From Diplolepis rosae (Eukaryota > Arthropoda > Insecta > Hymenoptera > Diplolepididae): a stretch of 64,000 bases of DNA. The position numbers were made by a program, and so were the translations under genes. Position 1 is the first letter of the stretch; the number at the start of each line of letters is the position of its first letter. The notes beneath the pieces were generated by a model that worked only from the letters and a program-made list of their open reading frames with translations, made no database searches and was not told the DNA's origin. Location of the stretch: the NCBI GenBank assembly GCA_030998225.1, contig JAPYXD010000308.1, positions 4,536,001-4,600,000 of the forward strand. The letters are read 5' to 3'. Positions 54,173-64,000 of the stretch are shown here, piece after piece.

Positions 54173-54222
54173 CAAAGAGATTCCGGAAGTGCAATCCACA
54201 CCACAAATTATGGGGCCCACAA

Positions 54223-54231
54223 CTTAATATA
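54223..54231 (-). promoter_or_regulatory. TATA-like box for antisense transcript
   Basis: TATATTAAG on the minus strand lies ~50 bases upstream of the predicted leader-intron donor, so transcription could start near 54200, just inside the 3' LTR. Sequence-based guess only. Confidence 0.35.
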
Positions 54232-54293
54232 GAACGCCCACTACACTTTTTACGGAAGACACTTATTATTTCATCGAGGACGATGATTATTCT

Positions 54294-54306
54294 AAGGAGG
54301 GAGGAC
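54294..54306 (+). other. Polypurine tract before 3' LTR
   Basis: AAGGAGGGAGGAC abuts the TG of the 3' LTR at 54307; this is the expected plus-strand primer. Confidence 0.85.
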
Positions 54307-56273
54307 TGTTACATCCCAGTAACTTTTAAAATTTTATATTGCTCCTGTGCAAGGGCAATGCGCCAAACACCGAGGATAACGAGGAAGACATCATTCAAGT
54401 ATAAGAGTGTTCCTATGATAAATTATCATATGGACCGGGTAGCTGTGCGCATAAGGTAAACCTATGTATACCTCACGTCGAGGAATCGGTTTGACATATG
54501 GTAATAAGAGATGAAGAAGAACAGCGCCCTGTCTATATGGTAATTGCACCCGTGGTAATGAGTCAGTAACTCACACCGCGAGCCGATAAAGTAGTAACGC
54601 CGTGCTAATAACCTAATGAGAGAATGAGAAGTTATCGGCACAGCCTCACTAATTATAATGACTAAATATTATAATCATTATTATATTAATATTAATTATG
54701 TATCAACATTACATCAGTACTATTATTAATACATCAGGTAGTAAAATAGTATTGATCAATATTATCGCCATTATGTATTGATTGCCGATGAGTCGATCAC
54801 GATCGATGAATAAAAATCGATCATTGATTATGGATCATAGATAAGAAATCGATTGACTGATCATTGGCAACCAATTAATGATCATACTTCATAAAATAAG
54901 TAACACAAATTGTAAACAAATAAATGCAGAAATGAGTAATTATAAATGCATTTATTTGGAAACTAGATATAAAATTGGGCAATAGAAGAGATGAACTCAT
55001 GAACCCTTGCAGAGATCGTGCCTGGCCACCGATTCGCAATTCGTACGTGCCTTGCCACCGATTTGCGATTCGAACGTGCCGTGCCACCGATTTACGATTC
55101 GAACGTGCCGTGCCACCGATTTACGTTGATCTGCTCCCACTAATAGAAGCATCAATAGTATATATACCCCAGATTCACCTCTGGAGGTTTGTCATTAAGT
55201 TCCGAACAGTTGTACGGTTGTTAGGTCCGGACCGGTAATTCAACGTCGTGAGCAGACCCTTCGATAAACGTAAGTCTCAGTGGATTTCTATGAGCAACTC
55301 AACATTCGGTACTTGGTAAATAAAATCCTTGGTCCTTAAGTGGTGCAAGTCCGGAAACCGTAGTGCTAGATAGTTCCTTTGGATTACGTGTATCGTCGTA
55401 TTTAGTCGTGTCGGTTAATAGTGATTCATTTCTGAAATCGGGACGAACTAACCTATCTTGTTAACAAGTGCATGTTTGATTCATTTCTCGTGTACTTAAC
55501 AAGATACGTAAGCGGATAATTGATCACATCAGTCGCTGGTGGACTTGCATCCCTTACACCAACTATCCTGCAAGGATTTGTGCGCGTTGACTTGCAACAA
55601 TAGGAGTAATAAACGACAATTCTCTCTTTTGCCCTCTAATTTAAGAGGTAGACAAGTAAGTTATACATATAAATAAGCATCTCAAAACTTATTATATTAT
55701 CTATAACACTGAATGTGGTGCGTGAGTTGTATACATAGGCATCTCAAAACCTAGTATATTAGCGTAACACGTACACAATCAACTCCGGAAGTGACATATA
55801 TATAGGCATCTCAAAACCTGTATATTTGGCTCATAACCGTACAAAACTTATAACACTGAATGTGGTGCGTGAGTTGTATACCTAGGCATCTCAAAACCTA
55901 GTATATTAGCGTAACACGTACACAATCAACTGCGAAAGTGACATATATATAGGCATCTCAAAACCTGTATATTTGGCTCGTAGATGCATAAAACTCATAA
56001 AATTGCCTTCTCATCCGAGAAGTAGTATAGTTTACCACCTAAGTAACAAACTGTGCAACATTCTATTTATTTATAATAAATAATCATTTTTATTTACAAA
56101 TTCAGTATTTTATTATCATTGTGAACAACTCAGGGCCCATAGACCTGACAAGTGACAACGTACCCACAAACAAAAATAAATTATCAGGCCTTACCAACCT
56201 GATATAATCAGCCTACCGCCTCCCTTACATCCAATTATCCAACCTACCCTCGCCTTTTGCTCGGGACGTAACA
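54307..56273 (+). repeat. 3' LTR of the 20 kb gypsy element
   Basis: 1,967 bases, same length as the 5' LTR with no indel needed. Differences noticed by eye are single substitutions (for example near 54351, 54453, 54733, 55366, 55982-55985, 56107, 56176 and 56240). The right flank ACGC continues the LINE ORF1. Confidence 0.93.
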
Positions 56274-56400
56274 ACGCCATCAAGGTGTCGGGGAAGGACG
56301 GCCAGTCCTACGTCAAGAATGCCTCGCAGCGCGGCGAAAATTCACCCGTTCAAAGGGGGACGCTACGCTGCACGAGGCATGGAAAGGGGCAAAAACAGCT

Positions 56401-58557
56401 TTGAGGCGAGGCATAAAGAAAAGCCGACTTCAATGCTGGAAAGACTTGATCGGTGAGTTCGAGAAGCACCCATGGGGTCTCGCCTTCAAAATAGTCACCA
56501 AGAGATTGGTGGCTAGAAGAAAGACCCCGGGCCTGGATAATCCCGATCGAGTCAAGTACATTGTGCGAAGCTTGTTCCCAAACGTGGAGCCGTTCCAAAG
56601 ACAGGACCGAAGTTCCTGCGTGGTCCGGCGCGAGGAACTCTTCACTCTCGAAGAACTAAAGAGAGCGGGTGGAAGGCTTAAGGCAAATACAGCGCCGGGT
56701 ATCGACGGGGTGCCGAACGAGATCCTCAAAGAGGTGATCGGGGCAGACCCGGAGATCCTCCTAGAAGCCTTTAACTCCTGTCTTCGGAAGGGGAGGTTCC
56801 TCGCGGATTGGAAGAGGCAGAGGTTGGTCCTGCTGAGGAAGGGCAACAAACCGCTAGCGGTTGCCTCGTCGTATGGACCAATATGCTTATTGGATACGAT
56901 GGGGAAGCTTCTGGAGGAGTTGATTCTACAACGGCTTCAGGCTCTCTTGGTCGGGGAGAACGGGCTCTCGGAAAACCAGTTTGGATTCAGGAAAGGCAGG
57001 TCCTCTGTGGACGCCATCCAAGCTGTGGTTAACATCGCCACAAATGCAAGAAAAGGAACTGGTAAGCGTAAGGTATTCTGTGCGTTGATTAGCATTGACA
57101 TACGCAATGCGTTCAATACCGCGAGATGGGACATCTGCATCGAGACGATGATGCGGAAAATGGTTCCAGACTACCTGTTGCGAATGATAGATGACTATCT
57201 GAGGGACAGGTGGGTGATATACGAGGGCGACAAGTGGTCTCTTCAAGAAGAGATGACATGTGGCGCTCCTCAAGGGTCGCGGGTGGGTTCACTCGTTTGG
57301 AACGTCATGTACGATGACTTTCTGCGCATGGACCTACCTGCTGGAACGAGCATCGTCGGCTTCGCGGATGACGCACTTGTCGTGTGCGCCGCTGACGACG
57401 TCGGAATCCTAAAGCTGAGGATCAATGAAAGTCTGTGGCGGGCGAAGCGCTGGTTGGATGGCAGAGGCCTTAAAATGGCCCCTGAGAAAACCGAGGCTTT
57501 GCTCGTTACGGACAGGAGATCCTTCCAATATCCGAGGATCGTTTTCGGAGAGCATGAAGTCGAGTGGAAAACAAGCATTAAGTACCTGGGGGTGCAGCTG
57601 GATCGTAGGCTTAGCTGTGGCGAACACCTAAAGATCGCAGCTGCCAAAGCCATCCAATGTGGAGCGAATTTGGCCCGGCTTATGCCAAACATTGGTGGAC
57701 CCGGGGAAGCGAAAAGAAGATTGGTGGCGAGCGTGGTCCATTCGAAGCTGCTTTATGCAGCTCCGGTCTGGGTCAATGCCTTGCAAAACCATGCTATCCA
57801 GAAGAAGCTGTTCTCGGCGCAGAGACTTGTCGCGCTGAGAATAGTTTCGGCATATAGAACTATCTCGACGAGCGCTGCGCTGGTCCTGGCGAGCGTCCCG
57901 CCAATAGATTTATTGGCGGAGGAAAGGAAAGAGACCTTTCAGATTCGCAAGGAGCTTACCTGCGCAGACCTGCAGGAAATCGCTCGCGCGAAGGAGGCCA
58001 TCCGCAAGGATGGAAAGCGCAGACTCGTCGAGAAATGGCAGATGAGGTGGCATGGTGAGCAGGCAGGGAGATGGACCTACCGCCTGATCCCGGAGCTCGC
58101 CACCTGGCTGAACAGAAAGCACGGGGAAGTCGGCTTTTACGTGGCGCAAGCGCTCTCGGGCCATGGCTGTTTTAACGCGTACCTGAGGCGCTTTAAGAAG
58201 AGAGACGAGGAGACGTGTTGCTACTGCGATTTCCCGGTGGATAACGCAGAGCACGCACTCTTCGTCCGCGCAAAATGGCGTGTGGCTAGGGAGGTCCTCG
58301 GTCAGGCGGTGGGTTCCGAACTTACTCCTAACACGATGGTCCCTCTCATGCTCCAGTCTGAACGGTTCTGGACGCTCATCGAGTCATTCGTCACACTTGT
58401 GATGAATGCGAGAGAACTTGATGGGGCCTGCACCCGCGGTCCTGCGTCTCGGGTAGACTTGGCTGTCCGCGTCGTTCGGGGGTGGAATCTGTATATTTTC
58501 TCCCCTGGGTGGCGCGGCTGGTCGGTTTGCCTAGTAGGCGTTTGGCCGCGGATCTAG
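56401..58557 (+). pseudogene. R1-like LINE ORF2, long open reverse transcriptase frame
   Basis: A 718-codon frame (also open upstream through the linker 'LRQECLAARRKFTRSKGD' from ~56308) covers the whole reverse transcriptase ('APGIDGVPNEILKEV', 'NQFGFRKGRSSVDAI', 'GAPQGSRVGSLVWNVMYDDF', catalytic 'GFADDALVV') and the C-terminal region ('GRWTYRLIPELATWLN', 'CCYCDFPVDNAEHALFVRAK', where the last Cys of the zinc motif is Arg). A deletion near 58420 removes the family stop, so the frame runs into the 3' UTR. No endonuclease is attached, because the region between ORF1 and the linker is deleted. It is the best-preserved reverse transcriptase of the LINE family here, but not an autonomous element. 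Confidence 0.85.
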
Positions 58558-58768
58558 GTTCCGAGCGAACGGATGACGGAAGAGTCGTACGCGACTTTAA
58601 TGGAACCAACCACCCGTGAAGTTTAAAGCCGAATGGCGGTTCCGCGGGTGGTGTATTGGTTCGAGAGAGGGGGTTTTTGGTTTTAACAGGTATGCCTAGA
58701 CCCGTCCTAGGTGAGTCCTGTACAACGTCTATAAAAGATTGTGCCATTTTTCCTCCTCACCAAAAAAA

Positions 58769-58799
<31 letters not shown>

Positions 58800-58810
58800 T
58801 GTTTCTTCCT

Positions 58811-59330
58811 TTGCATTTTTTATAGAAAAATTCTGCATATTTTTTATTTATTTTTGTTCGAATTTAGTTAGTATGGACCAATTATATGGTTTACATGTGC
58901 AATTTTATCATAATGTTATCTGTCACACGTGTTCATATTTTTTAAGTCCCTTCCCTATGTATTTTTGTAGCAAATTGTGTACAATTTTCAATTTTTTATT
59001 CGTAAATTTAGTTAGACCTATTCTATAGTTTCGCAAGTGCAATTCATTTATATCGTTTGTCAACACAATGTTTATCCATCACACGTGCAATTTTTTATTC
59101 TTTAATTCTTTTCTTTCTTTGTATTTTTATAGAAATAAATCTCACTGATGAGGCCTCCAATCTGAGTCGAAACGTTTGAGGAAAAAATGAAACCCTGAGT
59201 TTACATTATTTCTGGACCTTAAAGCCAAAGTAAAAAATCATCTATCTATTAATATTATTGAGGGTCGATATAAGCCAGTTATTTATAATTGTAATCAAGA
59301 TAATGAAAAAATATTGAAAACAATTTGTCG
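58811..59330 (+). repeat. Continuation of AT-rich satellite-like repeats
   Basis: Two to three ~140-base units continue directly from the series ending at 34743, which was split by the LINE. The last part (59270-59330) leads into sequence that is the inverted match of 33580-33640. Confidence 0.6.
59145..59174 (+). ncRNA. Hammerhead-ribozyme-like core, second type
   Basis: CTGATGAG at 59145-59152 and GAAACG at 59169-59174 flank a 16-base segment ('gcctccaatctgagtc') that can form only an imperfect stem II. The spacing and both core boxes fit a hammerhead. It follows the satellite units. Weaker than the Penelope cases. Confidence 0.35.
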
Positions 59331-59560
59331 ATAAATATGTAATAAATATAAGAAAAAAATTGTTATTTTCAATAAATTGTTCTTTTATATATATTTAATA
59401 TTTATATATATTATTTTATATATTATAATACAAAATTTATGATATAAAATATTTTATATATATATTATATTATAAAATTTATAATATAAAATATTTTATA
59501 TATATATTATTTTATTCATATATATATGTATATTTTAAATATATATCCGATCTTAGGAAA
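59330..59560. repeat. TA-rich tract
   Basis: Low-complexity TATA-rich DNA, inverted counterpart of 33378-33600. No feature within. Confidence 0.6.
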
Positions 59561-59770
59561 AGACTAGTAAAGAGCGAAGTAGAAGGAAAAGAGGTAAAAA
59601 GCTATTTTGTAAAATCTTGTGGACAAGCTGGGGTTGAATTGACGAGGACTACCTGACCCATTACGAATACAGCAGACTCACCAACACGAGTTTGGGCCTT
59701 ACTCCTACACCTTACTTCTTATCCGTGAGATTTTGGCGGGTTTCGAAAGTGTCGATCCTGGTGTTCGGGT

Positions 59771-61141
59771 TTGGAAGTTTATCTACCCCTGGCGTCTTTC
59801 CCCGCAACGTTTGGACAATTCAATCGCCTTCGATGTCTCCTCTATACCTATCTTCACTTAACGGTCATACCCAACAGCCAGCAGGTATCCTTACGCGACG
59901 CGCTAGAGGTGGTCCCATTGTTCGGCGGAAGTAACCTCCCATTGTCACATTTTATTGAGGGTTGCATGGAGGCAAAGGCAATGCTACCGACACCTGCAGC
60001 TCAAGAAAACCTCGCAAGGTTATTAAGAGGTAAATTAACTGGAGAAGCTAGAAAATTCATTTTTGGTTCAACTTATGCATCAATAGAGGAATTGATAGCA
60101 AAATTGAAAAGAGTATATGCCCCTGCGAAAAGCGTGTACCAGTTACAGGGAGAATTAGATAACACATTTATGTGGGAAAGAGAAAATGTCCTTTCCTATG
60201 CGGCAAAAATTAAAGAAATTGCAGACAGAATTGAAGATGCTCACAGACTCAATAATGGCGGTCAGGTAGGTAATGCTTTCAAACAAAATTTAGAAAAACA
60301 TGTAATACAATGTTTTATACGCGGCTTGCGTCCCGAGTTATAAATTCGTGTAGAAGAAAAGGATACTTTTAGGGAAGTCATTAACGACAGTATTGATATT
60401 GAACGAAGATTACCTACAAATTCCGCACTACTAAAAAATAAAAATATGGAATATTTAAAAAGTGACGAACAAACAAATAATAAAAATAATAAGGTTACTC
60501 GGTTTAATGTAGCACGCGAAGATAAATTTATTTGTTTAATTTGTAAAAAACCAGGTCACACAACTGAAAAATGTTTTCATTTAAGTAAATATCAAGATTC
60601 AGTTCTTAATAATAAACAAAAAAAATTTTCGTATCCTAACCAACAAAGATATAATAATTTGAATGATCAAAGAAGTAATAATAATAATTTTTCAAGAAAC
60701 AATTACAATCATTTTCCGAATAACAATTTTTTAAGTAATAAACATAATTTTAATAACAATAACAATAATAATTTGCAAAATAGAAATAATAATTATAGAA
60801 ATAATAATAATAATTGTTTACAACAAAGATACAACAATAATAATACATTTTCTAGAAATTTGTACAATAATAAAGACATTAATAGACAATGGAATCCAGG
60901 ACAGTATAAAAACTTGTACTCAGGACAGTTCCAAAATCGAAATAAACCATATGAAAATAGATTTTTACAGAATATTAACACTCAACAAAATTCAAATTCT
61001 ACTGAAATAATTTGCAATTACTGTAAAAAATGCGGTCATTCAGTACGAGACTGCAAGATACGACCAAATAGCCAATCACAAACAGCTCATCAGGAAAACT
61101 ACAAAGCTCTCCCCAGCACGGGTGCACTGAGGAAACCATAA
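59771..61141 (+). pseudogene. gag: Gag of second gypsy element
   Basis: One frame with a single in-frame TAA at ~60341. The capsid-like core reads 'LRDALEVVPLFGGSNLPLSH', 'NLARLLRGKLTGEARKFIFG', 'IEELIAKLKRVYAPAKSVYQ' and 'VIQCFIRGLRPEL'. After the stop come two CCHC knuckles ('CLICKKPGHTTEKC' and 'CNYCKKCGHSVRDC') separated by ~120 residues rich in Asn with Phe, Tyr and Arg. CCHC knuckles bind genomic RNA during packaging. Confidence 0.8.
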
Positions 61142-61215
61142 ATCGAGAACCACTGGCATCCACTTCTAACGATCATACAACAACGACAATAAATATTTCA
61201 AAGTCCACTTCGATT

Positions 61216-61515
61216 CCATCAATTATAATATCCACGGAAGGTTTAAAAAATCCAACACACATGATGATTGATACTGGTGCTGCTCGAAATTTAATTAAAC
61301 AAAAGGTTCTCAACCCTGAAGTACCAATAAATAGCCAAAAACTATTAAAACTTACAGGAATTAATGATTTACCACTTTACACATTAGGACAGGTGAAAAT
61401 AAACATTTTCGGTTATCCAACGATATTTAACGTTATTCCGAATGAAGTCCCAGTAGAAGAAGATGGAGTATTAGGATCAGAATTTTTTCAAGATAAGTTT
61501 AAATATAAACTATAA
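61216..61515 (+). pseudogene. pol: Protease of second gypsy element
   Basis: The retropepsin active site 'MIDTGAARNLI' and the later loop 'EDGVLGSEFF' are both present, with 'TGINDLPLYTLGQVKI' between. The frame ends at 61515 in a stop; the linker to the reverse transcriptase (61515-61860) is in broken frames. Confidence 0.75.
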
Positions 61516-61859
61516 TTCAAAATGCTTAGAAATTGAGAACCCCTGTTACCCTTTTAAATCTACCAATACATTTACTATTCCAGCTCTAACAGTTACAACA
61601 TTTCACGTTAATATAAAAAATACAGATAAGAGTGAAGGGTATGTACCTCGATTACATATCCAAGATGGCGTCTACGTAGGTGACGCATTTGTAAAAAATC
61701 ACAAGGGAAGAGCTTATTTCAGATTTGCAAATACAAATGAAATACCAATAACATTATCCGTCCCAATAATTAATTTAGAAGATTTTGAGGAACAATAATG
61801 TTATAAATAAATTGAAAAATTACATACTTTTAAACAATCAAATAACAATAATAATAACA

Positions 61860-63110
61860 ATATAGATTTCCCCCAGTTCACAAGGAAGAAATTACAAGAC
61901 AAGTCGATGAATTATTAAAAAATAAAATAATCAAGCCCTCACAATCACCATATAACACTAGAGTATGGATAGTTCCTAAAAAACCTGATTCTGAAGGAAA
62001 AATAAAATAGAGAATGGTTCTTGATTTTCGTAAATTAAATGAAAAAACAATTGGCGATTCGTATCCTTTACCTAATACAAACGATATACTTGATTCTCTA
62101 GGATCAGCAAAATATTTTTCAGTGTTTGATTCAGCTACCGGTTTTCACCATATAAAAATGGATCCAAAAGACTCGCATAAAACTGCATTTTCTACACCTC
62201 ACGGTCATTACGAATTCGATAGAATGCCTTTCGGTTTAAAAACTGCACCAGCCACATTTCAGAGATTAATGGATTTAACATTAACTGGATTCATCGGAAC
62301 GGAAATTTTTGTATATCTGGATGACATAATTATATATGCAAATACTCTAGAATAGCACGAAATTAAATTTAACAATTTAGCAGAAAGACTTAGAAAAGCA
62401 AATCTTCAATTACAACCAGACAAATTCGAATTTTTACGACTCGAAGTAGGATATTTAGGTCATATAATTGATAAAAATGGAGTACGTCCAGATCCAAAAA
62501 AGATAATAGCTGTAAAAAACTTTCCAGTTCCAAAAACACAAAAAAATGTTAAACAATTTTTAGGCTTAGCAGGATATTATAGACGATTTATTGATGGGTT
62601 TTCAAAAAATGCAAGTCTTTTAAATCAACTTCTGAAAAAGATATACCTTTTAATTCGGCAGAAAAACAACAAGCAGCAATCGGTATTTTAAAAGCAAAAT
62701 TATGTGAAGAACCACTTTTACAACGACCTGATTTTTCTCAACCTTTTATACTCACAACAGATGCCTCAGGATTTGCAATAGGAGGTATTTTATCACAAGG
62801 TAAAATAGGTAAAGATAAGCCAATAGCATATGCTTCACGTAGTCTAAGTGATACTGAGAAAAAATATGATACATATGAGAAGGAAGCTCTTGCTATAATA
62901 TTTTGTGTAACTCATTTTCGTCCTTATTTGTATGGGAGAAAATTTACTTTAGTGACTGATCACAAACCTCTAGTTTGGTTTCAAAATTCTAAAGACCCTT
63001 GTTCACGAGTTTCACGTTGGAGATTGAAACTCGCAGAATATGATTTTGATGTAATTTACAAAGCTGGAAAAATGAATGTAAATGCAGACGCTCTCTCAAG
63101 AAACCCTATT
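61860..63110 (+). pseudogene. pol: Reverse transcriptase and RNase H of second gypsy element
   Basis: Reverse transcriptase blocks: 'KIIKPSQSPYN', 'MVLDFRKLNEKTIGDSYPLP', 'MPFGLKTAPATFQRLMD' and catalytic 'FVYLDDIIIYAN', then 'NVKQFLGLAGYYRRFIDGFS'. RNase H follows with 'TTDASGFAIGGILSQ', 'YEKEALAIIFCV' and 'NADALSRNP'. Breaks: TAG at ~62009, TAG at ~62353 and a frameshift near 62632. The catalytic residues themselves are still visible. Confidence 0.8.
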
Positions 63111-63913
63111 GATGATAACAAAGAGAAATCAAAAAATTTACAAGCCGATGACAATGATACTTTTATGAGTTCTCAAGAAAAAATGTTTTCCAAGAAAAAT
63201 TTTACAAGAAATAAACAAGAAAACTCTAAAAATGAGGTAAGACCTTCAAAACGAAGAAACTTGAATCCAGGAATCGTACCAGGCGACATAGATCGTTTTA
63301 GCGAAATTTCGGAAGCCCAAATATTAGATATCGACTCAAAAATCCCAGAATATTTTCAAGGATTTCTTAGTAAAGAATTATTTAGTGAGATTGGTAAAAA
63401 TATTTTAAAATACACAAATTTATTCAAAAATATGGCTTCAAGACTTATTTTTATGACAATATTTCCATTAAGTCCAGTGTTTTCCAAAAATACGAAAATT
63501 TTTCATGTAAAACTGTTACTACAAGAGCCCAAAAGAGAATACAACAAGAAAAAGCGAAAAATTTGAATGGAAATGACACTCAAGAAAAATTAGACGAAAA
63601 TTTTTCTTTTAAACCTCTTGTGAAAAAACCACGAGGTAAGCCAAGGAAAAATCTACTTACAAATTTGAAAAATATTCCCTGTCAAACAAAAAGAAAGAGA
63701 GGTAGACCAAGAAAACAAATGTATGAAGATGAATTACCAGAAATAAATATGCAAAAGGGAAGCCGAACAAAAGTAGAATCAGATTCCGACTCTGATCCTG
63801 ATTATTTAGATTATTTGAAACAAACTCAAGCGAAAAACAAAAAGAAGAATCCCAAGAAGCCAAAAAATATTAATGGATTTGAAAGCGAAGAAAGTGAAAA
63901 TTATTTTTCATAG
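63110..63913 (+). pseudogene. Basic Pol tail with two AT-hook motifs
   Basis: After RNase H the frame continues with a charged linker (to 63566). A frameshifted part (63563-63913) then contains 'KKPRGKPRKNL' and 'KRKRGRPRKQM'. The core GRP-R (or RGKPRK variant) is the AT-hook that binds the minor groove of AT-rich DNA. An acidic 'SDSDSDPDYLDYLK' and a lysine-rich end follow. Integrase would be expected next but is absent. Confidence 0.55.
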
Positions 63914-64000
63914 CGCCTCCTTTGAAAATCCGATTTTCGGTACCTGTAGAGCGGGTTGAAGCTACGATTTTCAACCCGGTCCACAGTTACAGCCAATTAG
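63914..64000. other. Unassigned end of window
   Basis: Composition becomes GC-richer ('gcgggttgaagctacgattttcaacccggtcc', which can form a hairpin with GGGTTGAA/TTCAACCC). It is probably another sequence joined to the truncated gypsy. Too short to identify. Confidence 0.4.

Larger units (their letters stand above)
36213..56273 (+). mobile_element. Ty3/gypsy element (errantivirus-like), 20,061 bp
   Basis: Two LTRs of equal length (1,967 bp), a primer-binding site, polypurine tract and gag-pol-env order identify an errantivirus-like Ty3/gypsy element. The target duplication is ACGC (36209-36212 and 56274-56277), confirmed by the uninterrupted LINE ORF1 sequence on the minus strand near 32930. 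By eye the LTRs differ at about nine positions, so the insertion is young. At 20 kb it is far larger than typical gypsy elements (7-8 kb) because of long LTRs, a 1.7 kb leader before its first ORF and a 4.4 kb region between env and the 3' LTR that holds an antisense gene. Confidence 0.93.
34744..58798 (+). mobile_element. R1-like LINE with 5' UTR, split by gypsy insertion
   Basis: The 13-bp target duplication ATGTTTCTTCCTT (34731-34743 and 58799-58811) brackets the copy. It has the 5' UTR (34744-35564), ORF1 (35565 onwards), ORF2 (to 58557), 3' UTR and an A-rich tail (58761-58798). The gypsy element at 36213-56273 interrupts ORF1. Between ORF1 and the reverse transcriptase linker the copy lacks the rest of ORF1 and the endonuclease, by a deletion at ~56308. 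Confidence 0.9.
59560..63913 (+). mobile_element. Second Ty3/gypsy element, decayed and partial
   Basis: Gag with CCHC knuckles, protease, reverse transcriptase, RNase H and a basic tail follow in order on the plus strand, with several stops and frameshifts. Integrase is not present before 63913, where similarity ends. No LTR was found in the window. Its first ~300 bases match 29250-29385 and 33378-33640 in inverted orientation. Asn-rich, AT-rich coding distinguishes it from the 20 kb element. Confidence 0.8.

Noticed and set aside
1..64000. CRISPR array, rRNA operon or telomere repeat
   Set aside because: No evenly spaced identical repeats with unique spacers, no rRNA-like core segments and no TTAGG arrays were seen.

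Overview
This 64 kb window looks like an AT-rich arthropod nuclear genome, most likely an insect. Hymenoptera is my guess, from the mix of mariner, R1-clade LINE, Penelope and long-LTR Ty3/gypsy elements. I could not recognise one host protein-coding gene, rRNA or functional tRNA. Almost everything identifiable is a transposable element, many nested inside one another and in both orientations, so the window is a repeat-rich or heterochromatin-like block.

Layout. 1-11.2 kb: two inverted copies of a Penelope-like element (GIY-YIG endonuclease end). The right copy is split by a 2.65 kb solo LTR and a pogo/Tigger transposon, and the transposon in turn holds a truncated R1-like LINE. 11.2-14.7 kb: unassigned GC-rich DNA, a broken R1-like LINE and a TTAA-flanked MITE. 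14.7-21.9 kb: AT-rich DNA with mariner remnants (one interrupted by a TTAA-flanked element), a hAT fragment and foldback elements. 21.9-29.3 kb: LINE fragment, a 3.85 kb inverted-repeat structure with nested TIR elements, and gypsy gag debris. 29.4-33.4 kb: R1-like LINE on the minus strand. 33.4-34.7 kb: AT-rich satellite-like repeats. 34.7-58.8 kb: an R1-like LINE with a 13-bp target duplication, split in ORF1 by a 20,061-bp Ty3/gypsy element with two 1,967-bp LTRs. 58.8-64 kb: more satellite, then a decayed second gypsy element.

The centrepiece is the gypsy element at 36213-56273. It has near-identical LTRs and a tRNA-Leu-type primer site. It then carries: a small leader ORF that looks like a retropepsin without its active site; gag; a -1 frame pol with protease, reverse transcriptase, RNase H, an unexpected macro-domain-like module and integrase (one in-frame TGA); a separate ORF with a double-stranded-RNA-binding domain plus CCHC knuckle; and an intact F-type envelope-like ORF. 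Between env and the 3' LTR lies an antisense gene: five coding exons with consistent GT-AG introns and phase encode 346 residues ending in a PPSY motif, with a possible untranslated first exon, a TATA-like box and a poly(A) signal. The polypurine tract occurs both before and after this antisense block, and a second primer-site-like sequence sits in the 5' leader, so extra modules seem to have been added between the LTRs and the core element. I know of no described insect gypsy element with this whole set; that is a statement about my knowledge, not a database result.
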